NCBI GenBank assembly: GCA_033557465.1
Contig: JAWIIG010000038.1
Location: forward strand, 2,976,001-3,040,000
DNA: 64,000 bases
Origin: Ichthyophis bannanicus
Lineage: Eukaryota > Chordata > Amphibia > Gymnophiona > Ichthyophiidae
Direction of reading: 5' to 3'
Positions 20,042 to 30,384 of the stretch are shown in pieces; the stretch's first letter is position 1; the number at the start of each line of letters is the position of its first letter. Under the pieces are notes generated by a model. The model saw only the letters and a list, made by a program, of their open reading frames with translations, searched no databases and had not been told where the DNA came from. A program made the translations under genes and the position numbers.

Positions 20042-20124
20042 CTAATCATATGTGGAACTGTAACTTTAGAATTTTCTTCAAATACATTTGTCATCAAACC
20101 ATTGCATCTTATGTTATCTATACA
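20042..20124 (-). CDS. RASGRF2: RASGRF2 orthologue, coding exon C (after PH2)
   Basis: An 83-bp internal exon on the minus strand: 27 codons plus two bases. It encodes CIDNIRCNGLMTNVFEEN followed by SKVTVPHMI. The acceptor is cttttcatag and the donor is TTAG|gtgagt at 20036-20041. The split last codon begins AG (mammals have Lys here as I recall; Arg or Ser is predicted). Phase 0 at its start matches exon B. This stretch links the PH2 domain to the REM/RasGEF-N region. The intron to exon B is about 20.8 kb and holds a DNA transposon, an ERV remnant and DIRS-F, DIRS-B2 and a mini-DIRS. I found no further RASGRF2 exon between 1 and 20041. Confidence 0.9.
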
Positions 20125-20275
20125 CTATGAAAAGGAAGAAATGAAATTTAAGGATGACAACACAAACTTGAAAATAGTGAGAAAAAAAATCTTTTTTAAA
20201 GAGTCGTATGAATTGATTTTCAATACTGCATCACATGGCTGAACAATAGCTAAAACTTCTATAAATTTACTATTT

Positions 20276-20450
20276 ATATCCGTACATAACACAGGTACAC
20301 TACCAAAAAACTGCCTCCAGTTTTGCAACTGATTCCTATAGATTTTGGGGTGCTGAATCCAGGAAAAATAGCCAAAATGTTCCATCACGTCACATTTTCT
20401 TGCAAAATTAGATTTCTTACCCATATGAGGAATGTTCACATAATTTCTTT
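20276..20450 (+). repeat. Left terminal inverted repeat of the DNA transposon
   Basis: Pairs imperfectly with 22965-23160; clearest identical blocks are tccatcacgt (near 20382) and ctgaatcca (near 20353). Confidence 0.6.
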
Positions 20451-20669
20451 TTAGCCGACTGCAGTTTATTTTCTTGGCCCAAAATAGAGGTTGTAATGGT
20501 TAACTAACTAGAAACACTCCCTCATGATATTTTAGAGTGTTTTGTATTCATTTTATACATTAACAGGACAATTGGGAGGCGGGGGGCTAAATCCAGTACT
20601 CGCGCTGGCGCATGTTCTTTCCTGTTCGCCTCGCCTCGTTCGCGCTCGCTCAAACACGGTGGTTGCGAC

Positions 20670-22262
20670 ATGAACGTTCCTGTCAAATTTCAGTTTCTTG
20701 CAAGTTTATTATTACCTTTTGTTTGCTCAGTCGTAATCCAGCTTTATTCCGAAGTGGTTCACTACAGTTGTAGTTTGCAGTGCTGTGTATTTGTGATGGC
20801 TCACAGAGCAAGAGGTTGCGTCAACTCTCCGGACAGTTTTTGTTTTATTTGTGGGGAATATACCGTGAAAAAGCGGCAGAGGAACATTTCTGCATTTATT
20901 AAAAAAGTATATTTCGCCTATTTCGGTTTGAAGTTAGGCGATCAAGACAAACCGTGGGCTCCTCACAAAGTGTGCAAGACATGTGAGGAAGATCTACGCT
21001 TATGGATGAAAGGTAAAAAACAAGCATTTCGTTTCGGAATACCTATGATGTGGCGTGAACAAAGAGACCACAGCAGTGACTGCTATTTTTGCTCTTGCAT
21101 TGTGAAGGGATACAACTTAAAAAATAAGAACGTAATAAGTTACCCCAACCTTCCCTCAGCAATTAGGCCTATGCCTCATAGCAACGAAGTACCTGTGCCT
21201 GAACCACCAAAATCTTTGGATCATATTTGTGTGGACGGTTCTGATCATGATGAGACTCATCAGATGGCTTTTCCCGATGAGTCCAGTACTTCCGAGTTTG
21301 AAACTGAACCAGATCCGAAACCTGAACTTATCTCTCAAGCTGAATTGAATGATTTAGTCCGGGATTTAGGACTCCCAAAAGATGCTGCCCAACTGCTAGG
21401 TTCTCGGCTTAAACAGAAAAATCTATTGTCACCAGGAACAACTTTTTATTGGTACCGCAACCGCGAGACACAATTTTTGAAGTATTTCAGCAAAGAGGAA
21501 GATTTGGTATTTTGCAACGATATATACGGAGTGATGGAAATGTTTAAACTCAAGTATGATCCTGCTGAATGGCAGCTGTTCATTGATTCGTCAAAAGACA
21601 GCATAAAAGGTGTTCTTCTTCATAATGGCAACACATTCGCTTCAGTTCCTATTGCTCACTCTGTTATTCTCCAAGAAAAATACGAGAATTTGGCCCTGAT
21701 TCTTCAGAAGATTCGTTATGATGAGCATAAGTGGATGATTTGTGGAGACTTTAAAATTCTATCCATGCTATTAGGGCAGCAATCCGGTTTCACCAAATAT
21801 CCCTGCTTCCTTTGCTTGTGGGATAGCCGGGCCCGCGACCTACACTGGGGGAAAAAAGACTGGCCAATTCGGGAGTATTTGAGACCCGGTGAGAAAAATG
21901 TTCTTCATGAGAGCTTGGTACCTCGTGATAAAATTCTATTACCACCTCTCCACATTAAGTTGGGTCTCATTAAGCAATTCATCAAGTCCCTTCCAAAAGA
22001 TGGTGAGTGCTTTCGGTACCTTTGCTCAAAGTTCCCCCGACTTTCTGAAGCAAAGCTAAAGGAAGGAGTGTTTGTTGGCCCTGATATAAGGAAACTCATT
22101 TCAGATGGAGCATTCGCTGAAACAATGTCTGAGAAGGAAAAAGAAGCCTGGGATTCCTTCAAGGATGTTGTTCTCAAATTCTTGGGGAACAGGCGGGATG
22201 AGAACTATAAGGATATTGTTGCCAGGTGCTCAATGCCTTCAAAGAACAAGGCTGTAACATGA
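20670..22262 (+). CDS. Transposase-like protein with N-terminal Cys zinc finger (530 aa, 5' frame)
   Basis: The frame opens at 20670; a second ATG at 20796 (MAHRARGCVNSPDSFCFICG) is the more natural start, because the preceding stretch is hydrophobic and low in charge. The N-terminus has CFICG, then VCKTCEEDL, a ZAD/BED-like Cys pair spacing, then CYFCSCIVKGYN. Residues about 200-530 form the presumed catalytic part: FYWYRNRETQFLKYF, VFCNDIYGVMEMFK, CGDFKILSMLLGQQ and KYPCFLCLWDSRARDLHW. Acidic residues in WQLFIDSS, CGDFK and the distal ERFHQD could form a DDE-type triad (inference). The frame is lost by a one-base shift near 22226. Confidence 0.6.
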   Translation: MNVPVKFQFLASLLLPFVCSVVIQLYSEVVHYSCSLQCCVFVMAHRARGCVNSPDSFCFICGEYTVKKRQRNISAFIKKVYFAYFGLKLGDQDKPWAPHKVCKTCEEDLRLWMKGKKQAFRFGIPMMWREQRDHSSDCYFCSCIVKGYNLKNKNVISYPNLPSAIRPMPHSNEVPVPEPPKSLDHICVDGSDHDETHQMAFPDESSTSEFETEPDPKPELISQAELNDLVRDLGLPKDAAQLLGSRLKQKNLLSPGTTFYWYRNRETQFLKYFSKEEDLVFCNDIYGVMEMFKLKYDPAEWQLFIDSSKDSIKGVLLHNGNTFASVPIAHSVILQEKYENLALILQKIRYDEHKWMICGDFKILSMLLGQQSGFTKYPCFLCLWDSRARDLHWGKKDWPIREYLRPGEKNVLHESLVPRDKILLPPLHIKLGLIKQFIKSLPKDGECFRYLCSKFPRLSEAKLKEGVFVGPDIRKLISDGAFAETMSEKEKEAWDSFKDVVLKFLGNRRDENYKDIVARCSMPSKNKAVT

Positions 22263-22522
22263 GCCTGAAAGTCCATTTCTTGCACTCCCATGTGAACTAC
22301 TTTCCCGAAAACTTGGGGGCGTACAGTGAAGAACAAGGTGAAAGGTTTCACCAGGACATCAAGGACGCAGAGAGAAGGTACCAAGGAAGATGGAACACCA
22401 CTATGATGGCTGATTTCTGCTGGTTGCTGCTGTGGGAAACCCCAGATGAAAAATACGCCAAGCAGCGCACCAAGAGAAGCATTCGGGGGAAGAAGAAATG
22501 GGCCCACCAGGAGATTGATTGA
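22226..22522 (+). CDS. Transposase-like protein, C-terminal part in a shifted frame
   Basis: 98 codons continue the preceding protein in another frame: CNMSLKVHFLHSHVNYFPEN, EEQGERFHQDIKDAE, RRYQGRWNTTMMADFCW and a basic tail. The overlap 22226-22262 and the smooth family-like continuity indicate a single-base frameshift rather than a second gene. AATAAA follows at 22584. Confidence 0.6.
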   Translation: MLNAFKEQGCNMSLKVHFLHSHVNYFPENLGAYSEEQGERFHQDIKDAERRYQGRWNTTMMADFCWLLLWETPDEKYAKQRTKRSIRGKKKWAHQEID

Positions 22523-22964
22523 CCCAAGAATGACTTTAAAATCTAAACTGTGTTGACAAATATCATGTTTTTACTAAACTTTGAAATAAAAATTTGCTAG
22601 TTATTACCACAGTGTCGGATCTCATTTATTAGAATTTTATTTTCACACCATCGGGTGTTTGTCTTCATGTATTGCAATGGTGCGGTTTGCGTTTTCTATT
22701 CTTACATACATACCTGTACAACATTTTTTGCACATTTCTTTGCTTTGCTTTGTGTCTAACCTCGCTCTTATATGCTCAATGTTTGTGCACATGTATGTGG
22801 CTGTTTTAAGTGCAGACAATTTTGCTACCATCACAGTGTGTTTTGCTGACATTACTCTATTCTTATGTGCTGCCTTGTTACAATTTTCTTTATTCTTATT
22901 TGAATAACTACTAAACAATTAGTATAAAGAATTCATCCAAGAAACTTTTATCTCGATCGCACTC

Positions 22965-23160
22965 AATCTGAAACGTTCACCTCAAACTGCTAACCCAATG
23001 TAGCAAAAAATCTGTACGTGATGGAGCAAATTGGTTACCAGATTTGGATTCAGTGCACCAAAAAACGTAAAAATCAATCGAAACATTAGAGGCAGTTTAA
23101 AAAAAATTTTTTTTAGTGTACTTGTGTAATGTATGGGGTCAATTATCATGAAATATTGTT
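22965..23160 (-). repeat. Right terminal inverted repeat of the DNA transposon
   Basis: The reverse complement carries the same ordered blocks as the left end, with an A/T tract (aaaaaaaattttttttt type) inserted near 23105. Divergence between the two ends suggests an old insertion or naturally imperfect ends. Confidence 0.6.
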
Positions 23161-23350
23161 TTTGGAACACTGGAAAAAACAAAACATTTTAATTTAAAAA
23201 ATACACAAAATACAAATAAGCATAAGCAAATAGAAATCAGCTTCTGCAGAAGTGGGTGAAGGGTAAGATAAATGGGAGCTCATAGCTAATTGTTTATATA
23301 AACCTAAGAAATACAGCTATTGTGTTAATGCATTTAACAGGCTCAAAACT
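23161..23350. other. Intronic spacer
   Basis: A-rich sequence; nothing recognised. Confidence 0.4.
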
Positions 23351-24268
23351 GTTGTTGCTTACCTTTAACAGGGTTTTTTTTGTAGACAGCAGGATTATTT
23401 AGGCACACAATCCCTCTATCTCACAGAGAGTTGAAGTCCTCCTTGAACTATGGAACTAACTGAGGAGACTCAGAACTTTATACTAGTTCTGAGCTCTGGG
23501 AAAATTGCTGCTTCTCCATGGACAATCAGGAAGCGTCAGCCACACCAGGTGTCGTCCTCCGGGCGGCACCATCGACAGAAGTGCTCTCAAGAGCTCAGAT
23601 TTCTGAGCAGGTAGGAGACCCCACCTCCCCGGCCCACCCCTAGCCCAGACAGTTTTACTTCTTCCGCCTTGCCATCAAGATGGATCCTCTCTCACCTCTT
23701 CACAATCTTACCTGAAAATGCCCAAACCTGGCTTCAAAAAGTGCCCTCGATGTGGGAAGAAGATGAATTCTACAGACACCCATGACTGCTGTGTTAGATG
23801 CCTTGGTCCTGATCACCATGTACAAGATTGCTCTAAGTGCTCCCGCATGTCGCCCAGAGCACAGAAGAACAGAGGACATGCTCTCCAGGAGATCCTGGCA
23901 TCCGCGGTGCAGTCGGTAGCCTCCGGTTTCACTCCGGCTCCCCCGCAGCGAAATTCAATGGCCCGGGACGTGCCTCACTCAGCCACTGTCCCCAGCCAGC
24001 AGCCTACACAGTTTTCGGCTCTCCCGAGCCCTCAGGAGCTGCAGGAGTCTTCGGCAGGGCAGCCCTTACAAGATGGCGCCGGCAACGTGCAGCTAAGCTC
24101 CACCCCACGTCTGCTCATTGGAGGAAGGCTCAGCCAATCAGGTAGTCCTCTCCGCGCCGGCTCTCCCCGGCGCTGCTACATTCCATCGCTGTACAATGGT
24201 GTTACTCATTTATGTGCCTGATTAATCCTGCTGTCTACAGGAAATAGCTGTTACAGACAAGCAACTTA
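23351..24268 (+). mobile_element. Mini-DIRS: 0.9-kb element with gag start only
   Basis: Left end gttgttgcttacctttaaca, then gtagacagcaggatta and ttaggcacaca. Right end tgtgcctgattaatcctgct, then gtctac and a diverged ctgttacagacaagcaact, i.e. the inverted copy. Between them is a 168-codon gag frame beginning with the DIRS zinc finger. No RT or recombinase. The terminal sequence differs from families A-F, so this is a separate DIRS family reduced to ITRs plus the gag 5' end. Confidence 0.72.
23718..24221 (+). CDS. Mini-DIRS Gag N-terminus (167 aa)
   Basis: Starts at ATG 23718. The zinc-finger block FKKCPRCGKKM, then STDTHDCCVRCLGPDH and DCSKCSRMSPRAQ aligns closely with DIRS-C Gag (FKKCDRCTRLM, LTDTHDCCLRCLGPNH). 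It is followed by a Ser/Pro/Gln-rich tail with no conserved Gag core. The frame ends inside the terminal repeat, so this product would be a truncated Gag. Confidence 0.65.
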   Translation: MPKPGFKKCPRCGKKMNSTDTHDCCVRCLGPDHHVQDCSKCSRMSPRAQKNRGHALQEILASAVQSVASGFTPAPPQRNSMARDVPHSATVPSQQPTQFSALPSPQELQESSAGQPLQDGAGNVQLSSTPRLLIGGRLSQSGSPLRAGSPRRCYIPSLYNGVTHLCA

Positions 24269-24615
24269 GGTTTATGAATACCTCCTTTTATAGTAATTTA
24301 TATTCAACAAAGGCTGAATATTTCCTACTTTTAAAGCTGTTTTCCCCAAATGAATTTAAGTGAACTGAGCTCCTTATCATTTCTGGCATTCAATAATTTA
24401 ACTTTTCAAATCAACAAGCAAAATAAAATCAGGTACACAAGTAGGTGGTTCCATACACAGGGCTGCTCTTCTGAATAGATTTTCTAGCCATTGTGGGGAG
24501 CAGCCTGATCAAGACTTTTATTATGACACTCCCAGGCGTTTATGTGAACCGTGTAACAAGAGGTGCACTACTTGCATAAACAGGTTGCTTAATACTGCTT
24601 GACTGAAGAAAGCAC
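24269..24615. other. Intronic spacer
   Basis: Mixed AT-rich sequence of 347 bp without recognised genes or repeats. Confidence 0.4.
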
Positions 24616-24618
24616 TAA

Positions 24619-24687
24619 GGGGCTTGTTTACAAAGCCGCGGTAGCAGATTCCGTGCGATATCGGAGCCATGGCCCGTTTCCTTTTTA
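24619..24687 (+). mobile_element. Truncated Harbinger-like MITE
   Basis: Preceded by TAA (24616-24618) and starts ggggcttgtttacaaagc. It matches the left half of the MITE at 60000-60101, including tgcgatatcggagc. The right half and second TAA are missing where ERV pol begins. Confidence 0.6.
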
Positions 24688-25245
24688 GGGGTTACTATTG
24701 GCCAGGATGGTAAATCTGTAGATTCTCAGAGGATAGAGCTGATACAGAAACTTCCACTTCCTACAGATCAGAAATCACTCCAGTCATTTCTAGGGCTCAC
24801 TGGTTTCTGTTGTGACTTCATGCACAATTATGCTGAAGTGGCAGCTCCACTTTACTCCCTGCTAAAAAGTAAAAGTTATGTTTGGAAGGAAGAACATACA
24901 GAAGCTGTAACTAAATTAAAGCACATTCTGACTTCTGCTCCTGTTCTTGCACACACAGATCACACACAACATTTTTTCCTGTACCCTGTAGTTGGAGAGA
25001 ACAGTATAGGTGCAGCTCTAACACAATGCCTAGGAGGAGTAGATCGCCCTATTGCCTTCTGTTCCAGAGTTCTCACTTCTCCTGAACTCAAAATGGGAAA
25101 CTGTGAAAAACATGTACTGGCTTCCTATGCTGCTATGCAGAAATTTACATACATCATTGGTGCTCAAATCACATACATATGCAGCCATCACACCACCCTC
25201 AAATTCATTGTAGAGGGAAAGTTAGCATGTAGCAAGAGAGAATAG
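24688..25245 (+). pseudogene. ERV pol: end of reverse transcriptase and connection domain
   Basis: An open frame with retroviral blocks: SLQSFLGLTGFCCDF, AEVAAPLYSLLKS, APVLAHTDHTQHFFLY, GAALTQCLGG and PIAFCSRVLTSPE. The catalytic palm motifs lie upstream and are not present. A TAG at 25243 ends the frame early, so this is a defective copy. Confidence 0.78.
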
Positions 25246-25378
25246 TCCAGTGGACTCTCATGTTGCAAGCACAGAATGTAAAGTTTGAATTGTTGAAAGA
25301 ACCTAACGTGCGAGTGGCTGGAATTATGCTGGAGGGGCAACCTCATGACTGTCAGTCCTCACCAGTGCCCCCAATCAC

Positions 25379-26137
25379 ATGATCTTTAGGGAACTGGGAC
25401 CAGACAAAATTTCACCTTTTCTTCCTACAGTATATATTGATGGTAGTAGCCAATGTGAAGGAGGCAGGCGACTAGCAGGTTTTGCAATTGTACAATTGGA
25501 CCCAAATAACCAAGTGGTACTGCAGAGACAGTATTCCTGTGGGTCAGCATCAGCACAGTACTGTGAGCTGGCTGCTTTTGTAGCTTGTATGCAACAATAT
25601 CAGGATTCATACCCAGAGATACAAATCATTTTAGATTCTGATTATGTCTTTAAAAGTGCCATTGCCCTGTTACCCTGGTGGCTGGCAAATAAATCTAAAT
25701 CTACAGATGGGTCCACAGTGAAAAACTCATCACTGTGGACTATGGCACAAGAACTGAGTGAGAAGTTTCAGTGAGTACATTTAGCTAAAGTAAAGGCACA
25801 TAGGAAGAAAGGCCCTTTAGTGAAAGGAAACACATTAGCAGACTCACTAGCCAAGGAAGCATGCCATGTAGGCCTCATATGGCCCTGGTATGAGCAGACA
25901 CGCATAGTTGCTATTGCTACACGTTCCACAGATTATGATCAGATAATACCACCAGATTACTTCGTAGCACTGCAGACAAAGGCCCCTGAGCTTTCCAATT
26001 TGAGGAAGCTTGTGCAGGACGCCCCAGATAACCTATATCAGCACACACCCTTTCTCACACTCGCTATAGAGAAAGACATTCTATGTGCAAAAAGAGAGGA
26101 AGGCTTGGTTATAGCTATCTCCAGAGCTCGAGGTTAA
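25379..26137 (+). pseudogene. ERV pol: RNase H domain
   Basis: VYIDGSSQCEGG (first Asp), QYCELAAFVACM (Glu) and ILDSDYVFKSA (Asp) give the RNase H triad in 25379-25774. A stop at 25772 interrupts it. GNTLADSLAKEA in the frame 25820-26137 is the usual end of retroviral RNase H, followed by the tether to integrase. Confidence 0.8.
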
Positions 26138-26139
26138 GA

Positions 26140-26590
26140 GTTGATGCATTGGGTTCATGGTGCAGGTCCTATGGGACACCCTAAAGCAGAAGAAATGCAG
26201 ACTATCCTCAATAGGTTGGTATGATGGCCAGAAATGAAACATGATATACAGGATCATGTTTCCTCCTGTGTAATCTGTGCTTCATTTGGGAGGCAACCTA
26301 AAAAGAGAAGGGGACAGTTAATGAGAGCACCTCCTCATGGCCCATTTGAGAGACTGCAAATAGATCATGTGGGCCCTCTTCCGTTAACAGCTAGGAAAAA
26401 TAGATTTTTACTCACTGTTGTTGATTCCTTTTCTCATTGGGTAGAAGCATTCCCTTTCCCAGATTCTAATGCCCAACAACCAGCAGTATTGGAAACACAT
26501 CACCCAGTTGAAACCATATGGGTAATACGTGTTGTATCAGTCTTTGTTTTCAGATACCACCTGAAGACAGCACGGACAGCTGCTTTCTGA
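26140..26590 (+). pseudogene. ERV pol: integrase N-terminal zinc finger and core start
   Basis: The HHCC finger is visible (HWVHGAG, GHPKAEEM, then CVICAS). The core begins with LQIDHVGPLP (first catalytic Asp) and RFLLTVVDSFSHWVEAFPFP. A TGA at 26224 lies between finger halves. The similarity ends near 26475 before the second and third acidic residues, so the core is truncated. Confidence 0.78.
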
Positions 26591-26758
26591 ACAAAAGTTG
26601 CTTGAGGATGGGAACTATTTACTTCTGCTGTATAGTTGATGTGTCCTAGATACTGGACATGTATCTAATAGTTATGTAAATAAGTAGTAAAAATTATTTT
26701 TTGTTGTTGCATAGTATAAGTGGGGAGCACTAGTTTACTCCCTAGTAGAGTGAAACAA

Positions 26759-26930
26759 GATTAAATTAGACTTACCTGCTAATTGTAGTTCCTGGAGGAA
26801 CTCCAGTCTGGTCCCGGAATCTCTGGGTTGTCAACCTCCTCTAGCAGCTTTGGAGACTGAGAAACTTCACTCCTGTGATGTCATCGGTATATAAGACCTG
26901 GCACTTCCTCCTTACACCAGTTTACCTATT
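26759..26930 (+). repeat. DIRS-F ITR (element 3' end) with extension
   Basis: Begins gattaaattagacttacctg; about 30 nt have no partner in the other ITR. The rest is inverted at 32540-32679 (ccagtctggtcccgg, gctttggagactgagaaact). The coding strand of the extension reads CAG|GTAAGT (26770-26778). A TATA-like tatataag lies at 26887-26894. Confidence 0.82.
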
Positions 26931-27244
26931 GACAAAGCAGACTCACCGGAGCAACAAGTAAGTAGTGAAATGCAGCACCAAAATAACGGCCGCAGCGAAC
27001 TGTAAAGGCCTGTCGGCCCAACTATTAACAATAAAGTGAACAAGAAAATTACCCGCTAACTACTCTCCGTATGCCGTGAGCTCCCCCCTTCAACCCCGTG
27101 CCAATTATGCACAGACAACCACTCCTGTCCAGGGAAGAACCCACACTATCATGACTCCCGCCCCCCCTAAGAAACTGAAAGTATTGCTTACCCGTAAAAA
27201 ACAGCTCCTGCTTCAGGCCACAGCGCAGTAATGAACTCGGGCGG

Positions 27245-27347
27245 GATACGGGACCAGACTGGAGTTCCTCCAGGAACTACAATTAGCAGGTAAGTCTAAT
27301 TTAATCTTCCTGATCGTCCCTCCAGTCTGGTCCCGGAATCTCTGGGG
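27245..27347 (+). repeat. DIRS-F internal complementary region
   Basis: Reverse complement of the left end (ending gcaggtaagtctaatttaat) joined to the reverse complement of the right end (ttcctgatcgtccctccagt). Same logic as in the other families, with unrelated sequence. Confidence 0.82.
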
Positions 27348-27370
27348 ATGTACCAGAGCAGTGAACACAA

Positions 27371-28258
27371 TCAACGGGAGGATCCTGCTAGCCCGGCCTG
27401 AAGCACCACCGAGCCAAAACAGGTGTCTCTGTTCGCCAGAACATCCAGACGGTAATGCTTCACAAAGGTATGCAGAGACGACCACGTTGCCGCTTTACAG
27501 ATTTCTACCGCCGGCACCAAACTACATTCCGCCCAAGACGCCGCTTGCGCCCTCGCGGAATGAGCCTGCAGACCATCCGGAATCGGGCGACCTCGCAAGA
27601 TGTACGCCGAAGCGATGGCTTCTTTCACCCATCGTGCAATCGAACCCTTGGAAGCCGCCTCCCCTTTCCTTGCCCCTGCAAACAGCACAAACAGCCTGTC
27701 TGACTTACGGAACGACGCTGTCCGAGAAACATACGTCTTCAACGCCCTGCAAATATCCAAGCGATGAAGTCGCTCCGCCACCTGACCCTTACCTTTCTCG
27801 CGAAAAACCGGCAAGGACACCACTTGGTTCAAATGGAAAGCCGACACCACCTTCGGCAGGAACGATGGAACGGGCCGTAAAACCACTTTAGAATTCCTGA
27901 AAGACAGAAAAGGCTCTCTACAAGACAGCGCCTGTAACTCGGAAACTCGTCTTGCCGAAGCCACTGCCACCAAGAACACCACTTTCAGTGTAAGGTCCTT
28001 CAACGAAGCATCTGCTAAGGGCTCAAACGGCGCCTTCCCCAAGGCGTCCAAGACCAAAGGCAAATCCCATGCCGGGACCAATCTCTGACGTGGCGGCCGA
28101 AGAAGCGCGATCGCTCTCAAAAAACGCTTCACATCCGCATGAGCCCCCAGAGCGACTCCTTGCACCTTGCCTCTATAGCAGGATAACGCTGCCAACTGCA
28201 CTTTCAAGGAGGCCGCAGACAGGTCCTTCTGAAACCCATCCTGCAAAAAGGCCAGCAC
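27371..28258 (-). pseudogene. DIRS-F tyrosine recombinase (295 aa open frame plus upstream part)
   Basis: The open frame carries ASARRVSELQALS (first Arg), FHLNQVVSLPVF, LQAHSARAQAASWAE (His/Arg region) and ICKAATWSSLHTFVKHYRLD (Tyr candidate). The N-terminal core-binding region continues upstream in another frame (28173-28450: STLLKARRKSTSLAYIRGL). The catalytic half is therefore open, and the N-terminal part is separated by a shift. Confidence 0.78.
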
Positions 28259-28570
28259 CTGTGGAACCGAGGCCCGTAGGGGGACGCAGTTCTTGTCCGC
28301 GCACCAAGCCTCTGATGTATGCCAATGAAGTAGACTTCCTCCGCGCTTTCAGCAAAGTAGATATCACTGCCGCCGAATAGCCTTTCGCCTTCAACCTAGC
28401 CCGCTCAAGAGCCAGGCCATAAGCGAGAATCGATCCACCTGGGGCATGCAGAGAGGACCCTGAGTGAGAAGATCCCTGTGACTGGGAAGCTTCCAAGGCT
28501 GCCCCACCAAAAGCCTGATCAAGTCTGCGTACCACGGCCGTCTCGGCCAATCCGGCACAATTAAAATCAC

Positions 28571-30384
28571 TCATCCTTTGTGCCGTTCTATGCGCTGTAT
28601 CACCCGACCGATCAACACCCACGGCGGAAAGACGTACAGCAGCTGCTCCTCCGGCCACTTTTGAACGAGGGCGTCCAGTCCTTCTGCCATCCGCTCCCTT
28701 CGCCTGCTGAAGAACCGATCCACCTTTGCCGATTGAAAAGTCGCCATAAGGTCCATCACTGGGAGACCCCAGCGCCGCACTAACAGCGCAAACACCTCGG
28801 GATGGAGGACCCACTCCCCGGGTCTACTTTTACTCGACTCAGAAAATCGGCCTCCACATTGTCCACTCCTGCAACATGCGCTGCCGACTAGGCCACTAGA
28901 TGCTTTTCCGCCCACTCAAACAAACTCTCCGCTTCGTCCTCTAACGCCACGCTGCTGGTGCTGCGTTGACGATTCACATAAGCCACCGCCGTGGCGTTGT
29001 CTGAGAACACCCGAATGGCCTCTCCCTGAACCAAAGGTGTCAAGTCCTGCAGCGCCAGCGCTACCGCCTGCAATTCCAATCGGTTGATCGACCACGTCTT
29101 CTCCAGGTCGGACCACTGGCCCTGAACCAGGTGACCTTGACAATGGGCACCCCAGTCGTAGAGACTGGCATTGGTCGTCAGAGAAATCCAAGCCGGAGCT
29201 TCCAATGACATCCCTTTCTCTAGACTCCCTGGCCTCAGCCACCAACCTAAAGCCAGACGAACCTGTGGCGGGCAGGGCAACTTTTGACCCTTGCGAATCT
29301 CTTTGATGCGACCACCTTCTCAACAGAGCCCTTTGCAACGGTCGCATGTGAGCCCGCGCCCACGGCACCAGCTCCAAGGTCACCGCCATTGTCCCCAACA
29401 CCTGCAGATACTCCCAGGCCGTGGGGCATTGTAGCCCGAGAAAACGGCGTACCAACTGTCGTAGGCCGAGTACCCGTTGTCGAGGGAGAAAAACGCACCC
29501 TACGCCCGTATCGAAACGCGCTCTGAGGTACTCCAGGTTCTGAGACGGGGCCAATTTGCTCTTTGCCACGTTGACCACCCAACCAAGACTCTGCAACAGA
29601 GCTATCACTTTGGCTGTAGCCGAAACACTCTCCTCTCTGGACTTCGCTCGGATTAACCAATCGTCCAGGTACGGGTGCACCAAGATCACGTCCTTCCACA
29701 AGGCCGCTGCCACTACCACCATTACCTTGGTGAAGGTTCGGGGCACCGTTGCCAGGCCAAAGGGGAGCGCCTGAAACTGGAAATGCCCCATAGGCACTGC
29801 AAACCTGAGGAATTTCTGATGTTCCTGCCGAATCGGAATGTGCAGATACGCCTCCGACAGGTCCAGGGACATCAGAAACTCCCCCTTTCGTACCGCAACA
29901 ATGACGGACATGAGGGTCTCCATCTGAAAATGAGATACGCGCAGACAGCGGTTCACCCTTTTTAAATCCAGAATGGGTCGCCATGTCCTTCTTTTTTCGG
30001 TACCACGAAGTAAATGGAGTATCGACCGCAACCTAACTGGTCGGCCGGAACCGGGACAATTGCTCTGAGACGCAGAAGTCTCTGTACCGTGTCCTGTACC
30101 GCCTCGCGCTTTGCTACCGCATTGCATGGCGACCGAACAAAAGAATCGGACACCGGATGCTGCAGCTCCAACGCATAACCTTCGCGCACCACTTCCAAGA
30201 CCCACTGATCGGACGTGAGTCGGGTCCAGGCAGGATAAAACTCCCGCAGCTGACTTCCTACGGGAACCAACTCCCCCTGGACCCTCCTGACTTCATTGTG
30301 ACTTTTTGAAAGTGGAGGACGAGGATGCAGGGGCAAACCCCCTGTTCGCTCCTTGAAACCCCCGAAAGCTGTGGGACCGACCAA
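28571..30384 (-). pseudogene. DIRS-F reverse transcriptase and RNase H (frameshifted)
   Basis: Start region in 29962-30384 (LREFYPAWTRLTSDQWVLEV, YSIYFVVPKKEG), then a shift into 28916-30205: RPILDLKRVNR, MSLDLSEAYLHIPI (motif A), LPFGLATVPRTF (B) and HPYLDDWLIRA (C). A second shift near 29300 leads to RNase H in 28888-29280: LTTNASLYDWGAH, INRLELQAVALAL and VFSDNATAVAYVNRQ. The first RNase H acidic position is Asn. Family: DIRS RT. Confidence 0.82.

Larger units (their letters stand above)
20276..23160 (+). mobile_element. DNA transposon with diverged terminal inverted repeats
   Basis: The left end (about 20276-20450) and the reverse complement of the right end (about 22965-23160) share ordered blocks: acacaRgtacacta, aaaactgcctc, gattYYtaYRgatttt, gcWctgaatcca and tccatcacgt. 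Between them is one gene on the plus strand with its own AATAAA. The superfamily is not certain: I considered Sola-like and other DDE elements but see no decisive signature. It sits about 150 bp from exon C, in the adjacent intron. Confidence 0.65.

Noticed and set aside
20125..20439. 104-codon minus-strand frame next to exon C as an extension of the exon
   Set aside because: The acceptor cttttcatag and codon phase set the exon start at 20124; the frame beyond is AT-rich intron and transposon end.
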